NCBI GenBank assembly: GCA_009667805.1
Contig: CM019064.1
Span: forward strand, 78,676,400 to 78,740,399
Direction of reading: 5' to 3'
From: Leptobrachium leishanense
Lineage: Eukaryota; Chordata; Amphibia; Anura; Megophryidae
Length of the DNA: 64,000 bases
The notes under the pieces: generated by a model
Told to the model about the DNA's origin: nothing
Database searches by the model: none
What the model saw: only the letters and a program-made list of their open reading frames with translations
In this document: piece by piece, positions 59,848-64,000 of the stretch
Numbering within the stretch: position 1 is the stretch's first letter
Layout of the letters: every line of letters starts with the position of its first letter
Made by a program: the position numbers and the translations under genes

Positions 59848-60700
59848 ATATAGGCAATACGTGGGGCTCAATTTGAGTTTCTGTGATTGGAAAGCGGAAA
59901 CAAAGTTAATTCTGCCAAGTAAGTATTATGTCTGCGTTGGAATTTGTCAGAAATATATATTAGGTATAATACTGAGAATTATTACGAATTTATAATTCTC
60001 ACCAAATTAACTGCTGATTAGCTCAAGATTTTGATTAACTTGATTAACTTTTAATTAACTTGATGTCCTTATTTCACGGTTTTATCTCTACTAAAAAAAA
60101 CAAAAGTTAAAACACAGATAAAATTGTGATTAACGCAAATAATTTTTTTAAAGCCACGTACACAATTAAATCCGTTTCGTAATGTATTCCCATTCAGGGC
60201 AGCAGCAAATCTGTGTCCAACCCCCATTTCATGTACAAAACGGATAATTTACACCAAAAGCTCTCCTATAATTACGTTAAACAGAGGTTTTGGTTCAACT
60301 TGAATGGCCATTAATGTTTTTTCTGGTATTTTGTTATTGCATCTGCCAGCAGACTAGAGTTTTAGTGTTTTACAAGTCAGGCTTGTACGCAAGCATTACC
60401 CTTCGTGTTTCTGTCCCCCTTACATTAGATTTTTTGACATGTGATGCAAGTATTGGCCTTTCTGAAACTAGAAATGGATACTTGGTGATCACTCCTTTCT
60501 TGACTAAGAATCAACTTGGATCTTATTAATTTTTTTAATAGACTACCTGCAAATGAAGCCTTTCATGACACCGCATTGAGTATATAATCACACACTATAT
60601 AAAAGTTTTTGTTACCAAGGTATCTCTTCATTTGAGAGCTATACATAAATTGCCATCGCTCGGTTACGTGGTAAATGCAACTTCGTACCTCTTCATGAAT
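59848..60700. other. Intronic stretch, nothing recognised
   Basis: AT-rich with repeated TTAACTTGATTAACTT words near 60035-60065. No transposon ends. Confidence 0.4.
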
Positions 60701-61160
60701 ATGAAACACCGGGAAAGAGCTCTCCATATCAATGACCACCTTCTTCCATCATTTTCTGCAGCAAACAAACAGCGTTTCCAAAAACCTGATTTAATAAATG
60801 ACGGGGATTCAGTTCACAAAGTATGATCATAGTTTGCTTAAGCCTGTCACAGTCGCGAATGTACCCCATCGTTGACAGGTCCTATTTAACCTGACCGAGT
60901 CTGCATTTACAGGTTCAACTCACCCTGGAGCTCCCCAGCAGCTCGAGACCTTTATAGGCTGCCATGGTGGGACACACCCGTGAACAGGGAGGGGTGCATA
61001 CCCATGAGAGTTGTCAGCTCATACTTTGTGAACTGAATCCCCATCATTTATTACCTTGGTCAGGTTTTTTGAATTTTTTGAAACACTGTTTTTTTGCTGC
61101 AGAACATGGTGGATGAAGGAGGTCATTGACATGGAGAGCTCTTTCCTGGTGTTTTGTATT
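60701..61160. repeat. Large inverted repeat, about 125-bp arms, 190-bp spacer
   Basis: The left arm (60701-60826: AAACACCGGGAAAGAGCTCTC ... ACGGGGATTCAGTTCACAAAG) is answered by the right arm (61019-61160: CTTTGTGAACTGAATCCCC ... GAGAGCTCTTTCCTGGTGTTT) with scattered mismatches and small indels. A CTTCATGAATATG word lies just outside each arm (60691, 61231). No flanking duplication or coding content was found; a fold-back transposon or inverted duplication. Confidence 0.85.
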
Positions 61161-61295
61161 ATATGTCTTCGATGCACCCACTGTTGTTGCTAGTTTAGGT
61201 TTGGTGCAACCCCCCTGTGGTTTGTATTCTTCATGAATATGGGTACTTTATACATACCCAAACTTACCATTTGCATTCTTTACTCCCCAGATTAA

Positions 61296-61547
61296 GGCCC
61301 CGTTCACACTGTGCGATTTTATCGCGACGTCGCACTATGTAGCTTCTCCAATGCATTTCAATGGAGCTGTTCACATCTTGCCGCGCGTCGCGGTAGCATG
61401 TCGCTGGTACATGACCTTTTTTTTTGGCGATTTGCATTGGCGGTACGATTTGAAAATCGCGACTTCGCATGACATTATCGCTGTCGCGAATATGAAAATT
61501 GCACGGAAAATCGCGCGATTTTCAAATCGTACAGTGTGAACGGGGCC
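61296..61547. mobile_element. Harbinger-like MITE, 252 bp (GGCCCCGTTCACACTG)
   Basis: Ends GGCCCCGTTCACACTGTGCG and CGTACAGTGTGAACGGGGCC, flanked by TAA on both sides (61293-61295, 61548-61550). The interior is rich in TCGCGA, GCGATTT and CGCGCG words with additional internal complementarity. No coding capacity. Confidence 0.88.
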
Positions 61548-61619
61548 TAAGTGGGCATGGCATCACAACAAATTACAAGTTACAGTTGCAAGTCTACACC
61601 ATGTGGTAGTTCATAGAGT

Positions 61620-62105
61620 TACAGGTATATAAAGAAGTTCCGTAACGCTGTACAATGGGATGCAGAGTAACAAATATACATACAGGTTAAGCACACAGAA
61701 CAGTAGGACAGAGGACCCTGCTCAAGCGCTTACAATCGAAGAGGAGAGGGGTGACACACTAGCTGGGGGTTAATCGAAAACATGAAGTAGTGGGGTGCAT
61801 GTGGGCTATGTGGGAAGTTGGAGTAAGCGATGAACAGAGGGGGATTAGGGAGTGAGATGATAGGCTCCTCTAATGTAGTGTTTTCAGAGACTTCTTGAAG
61901 GACTGGAGAGATGGGGAGAGTCTAATGCTACAGGGGAGGGAGTTCCATAGAAAGGGGGCAGCTCTGGAGAAGTCCTGAAGGCGAGAGTTGGGGGGGCGTG
62001 GGTCAGAGGAGACGATAATGTCAGATCCTTGGCAGAGCGAAGTGGTCAAGATGGGATGTACCTGCTAAGGGAGTTGATGTAGGTAGTGGCGCGGTAAAGA
62101 AGTAA
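61620..62105. mobile_element. LINE/SINE-end-like repeat, paired with 33515-33895
   Basis: CCGTAACGCTGTACAATGGG, GACCCTGCTCAAGCGCTTACAATC, GACTTCTTGAAGGACTGGAG and GGGAGGGAGTTCCATAG follow the same order as 33515-33895. Antisense of the tail at 37010. Confidence 0.6.
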
Positions 62106-63200
62106 CATAAGCTCAACAAAAAACGTATAAAGGGTTAAATTGACTCTATCACCACACTTAAATAAGTGATATTTTTAATATAAAGCAAAGAACATGGAGA
62201 CCGCTGAGATCTTATCCCATTTTTATTGACAGCCTGCCCGGCATGTCTTTGTGAGAACCTGTCATTGGAGGGGTAGCCAAAAACGGCCTGATTGGAAAGC
62301 TATGGGTCTGATTGCTGGAGTAGAGCTAATGGAGAGTTGGCACAAATCTGGTTGTGTTGAACTCACTTGACTTATTACGCAGAATATGTATACAGTGTCA
62401 TAAATTCAAGTCCGTGGAATTATGGGAGTTTCCTTTTGCGATTACACAAGCCAAAGTCTTGCTATAGTAGCCGCATTACACTAGCCCTGTCACGAGTCTG
62501 CCTTTCGTGAATAGACCCGCTAGTGTATGGTGATCACAGGCTCCAGCTTGGAGTGATTATTCTGAACAGGCCTCTGTGACCAATGCCAAATCAGGCCACC
62601 TTGGAGGCCTTTAGCTAATTAAAATTCTGTGGAAAAACAGACTAATTGGAGAGCTACTCAAAACCAATTTAAGTGGCTCATGCTTTTCTCTTTAGGTTGA
62701 ATGTTTTTTGGCTTCAAAACCACCGTAGAGCTTGATTACTGTTAACCTGAATCAGCCGAAACACTTGAAATATCCCTGCCCTGGGTATGGTCTGTTTCCC
62801 ATTACAGGGGAACCAAGAGAATGCATTACACGAACGTCAAGGCCTATTCTTTGCAAATCAATTAGAATGCGCAGTTCCAGGTGAATATGTTATTCTGTTA
62901 CAGGATGTGAGTATTTTACACTAAATCCTGCTTTTTAACAATGAAATTACCGAAACAAAACCTTTTCCTTCTAGGCCTTCGTTTGCGTCGAAGGTGGAGC
63001 CTCTCTGCATACTGAGTTTCGTATATTCAGACCAGTACTGGAATGATTTATGCCAGAAACCTTTGGATTTCTTCTATAAAAATAAGGACTGCTCATAGAA
63101 TGTTAACCCATTGCATCTAATGCTAAAATAGGTGTGAGATATTAGCAATATAAGCATATTTAGTATATGCACCTGCTTAAATGTTCATTATGTGCATCAT
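62106..63200. other. Intronic stretch, nothing recognised
   Basis: No element ends or motif-bearing frames. I checked this part for a further CUX1 exon and found none. Confidence 0.45.
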
Positions 63201-63214
63201 TCTAGGAATGGAGC

Positions 63215-63630
63215 ATAGTGATGCACTCACACATCCTGCATTACTACGGAATTTATTGCTGTGGAGCTCTGTGATATACTTGTCCGCACAACAGATTAGA
63301 GTCTTATTGCTGTGGAGCTCAGTTTTACACACTGCATACTACTGTGTGTCCTATTCCTGTGGAGCTTTGTGGTATACCTATAAACACTTTGCATCTTTGA
63401 GTTTTATTCGTGGCACAGCTATACATAGCAGTTTGATGTGGAGCTCTGTGACACACATTGCACATTGCAATGAGTTTTCTTCATGTGGATCACTGGTGAG
63501 CTTTTTACACAATACCCATAATGTTGTGTGTTACTGTTTTGGAGCTATGTGAGTTTTATTGCTGTGGAGCTCGGTGATGCACTCATACACTGCACATTGC
63601 TGAGGGGTTCTGGGATACCCTTAAACACAC
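63215..63630 (+). repeat. Diverged 55-bp tandem repeat array
   Basis: Units with TTATTGCTGTGGAGCTCTGTG and CACACTGCATACTACTG recur about seven times with more divergence than at 22880-23280. Confidence 0.8.
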
Positions 63631-63652
63631 CACACACCACACATTACATTAA

Positions 63653-64000
63653 GGCTGACCGTCCACTGGGTCCATAGTCCGATAACTGGCTTGGCCATCC
63701 GCCTACGGACAACTTTTTTGAACGATCTGGGTTGCCCACTGCAAGCGACTATGAACGACCAATGGGAAGACTGCCAAACTGAGGGGGTAAAAACCACCAC
63801 CGAAGACCTGAAAGACACTCTGGCTGCTGTCCCTTTTGCTGAAAGGGCTTAATAAAACCAGTTACAAACCCCTTTCAGCACCAGGGACAGCAGCCAGAGT
63901 CTCCTTCAGGTCTTTTGACAGCGTTCGGCTGTTTTTTCTTCTTTTCTTCTTCCAGTTTGGCGTTGAAGAAAAAAAGCGGCTTTTTAGAAAAAAATCGTGA
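63653..64000 (+). mobile_element. MITE (GGCTGACCGTCC), cut by window end
   Basis: Preceded by TAA (63650-63652). The left 60 bp match 40793 onward. It contains a fold-back in which AAGACCTGAAAGACACTCTGG pairs with CCAGAGTCTCCTTCAGGTCTT (63801-63915). The right end is outside the window. Confidence 0.6.

Noticed and set aside
62800..62900. A further CUX1 exon after an AG near 62807
   Set aside because: Its translation does not resemble the expected continuation of the coiled coil and no matching donor follows.

Overview
This window looks like an intron-rich stretch of a vertebrate genome, most likely an anuran amphibian. Three short exons on the + strand (7467-7514, 32891-32969, 54130-54267) splice in phase into one continuous 88-residue peptide. 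I recognise it as the N-terminal coiled-coil region of the cut-like homeobox gene CUX1, the part shared by the long CUX1 homeodomain protein and the CASP isoform. They are separated by introns of 25,376 and 21,160 bp; at least 7.5 kb of intron precedes the first and at least 9.7 kb follows the last. No start codon, stop codon, promoter or UTR of the gene lies here. The host call rests on the exons plus the mixture of repeats (Tc1/mariner, hAT, Harbinger-like and piggyBac-like elements, a Penelope-like retroelement, CR1/L2/Rex-type LINE ends); the species is not determinable by eye.

Everything else is intron, and at least half of it is transposon-derived. Left part (1-7466): two Harbinger-like MITEs, a tRNA-derived SINE and a small palindromic MITE. 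First long intron (7515-32890): a Tc1 element whose transposase is split by a nested MITE (9567-11761); a solo LTR with 5-bp target duplication (12323-12978); a 2.8-kb hAT element (16932-19718) with another hAT inside it (18000-19021), both with exact 8-bp target duplications; paired Harbinger-like MITEs; a third hAT (25198-26092) holding SINE and MITE fragments; a Penelope-like remnant (28335-29091) abutting a 98-bp-arm inverted repeat with a degenerate hammerhead-like core; and a Tigger-like MITE. Second long intron (32970-54129): a fold-back, a LINE C-terminus, hAT copy 2 (37403-38835), a second Tc1 with a frameshifted transposase (38876-40488), further MITEs, hAT copy 3 (50140-51133) and a piggyBac-like MITE with a fold-back inside it (51373-52108). 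The last part (54268-64000) holds small MITEs, a 125-bp-arm inverted repeat and an array of a 55-bp repeat also seen elsewhere.

The most unusual object is the three-copy hAT family with termini TAGGGWTGCACCGATAC. Besides a variable 20-bp minisatellite, each copy carries one or two palindromic modules of about 155 bp, bounded on both strands by AAGGTAAGTAT, which is complementary to the 5' end of U1 snRNA over 10 nt. Nine of ten such boundaries are exact. These could act as ready-made splice donors or U1-binding sites in either orientation inside a host intron. That role is inference; the sequence pattern is directly visible.
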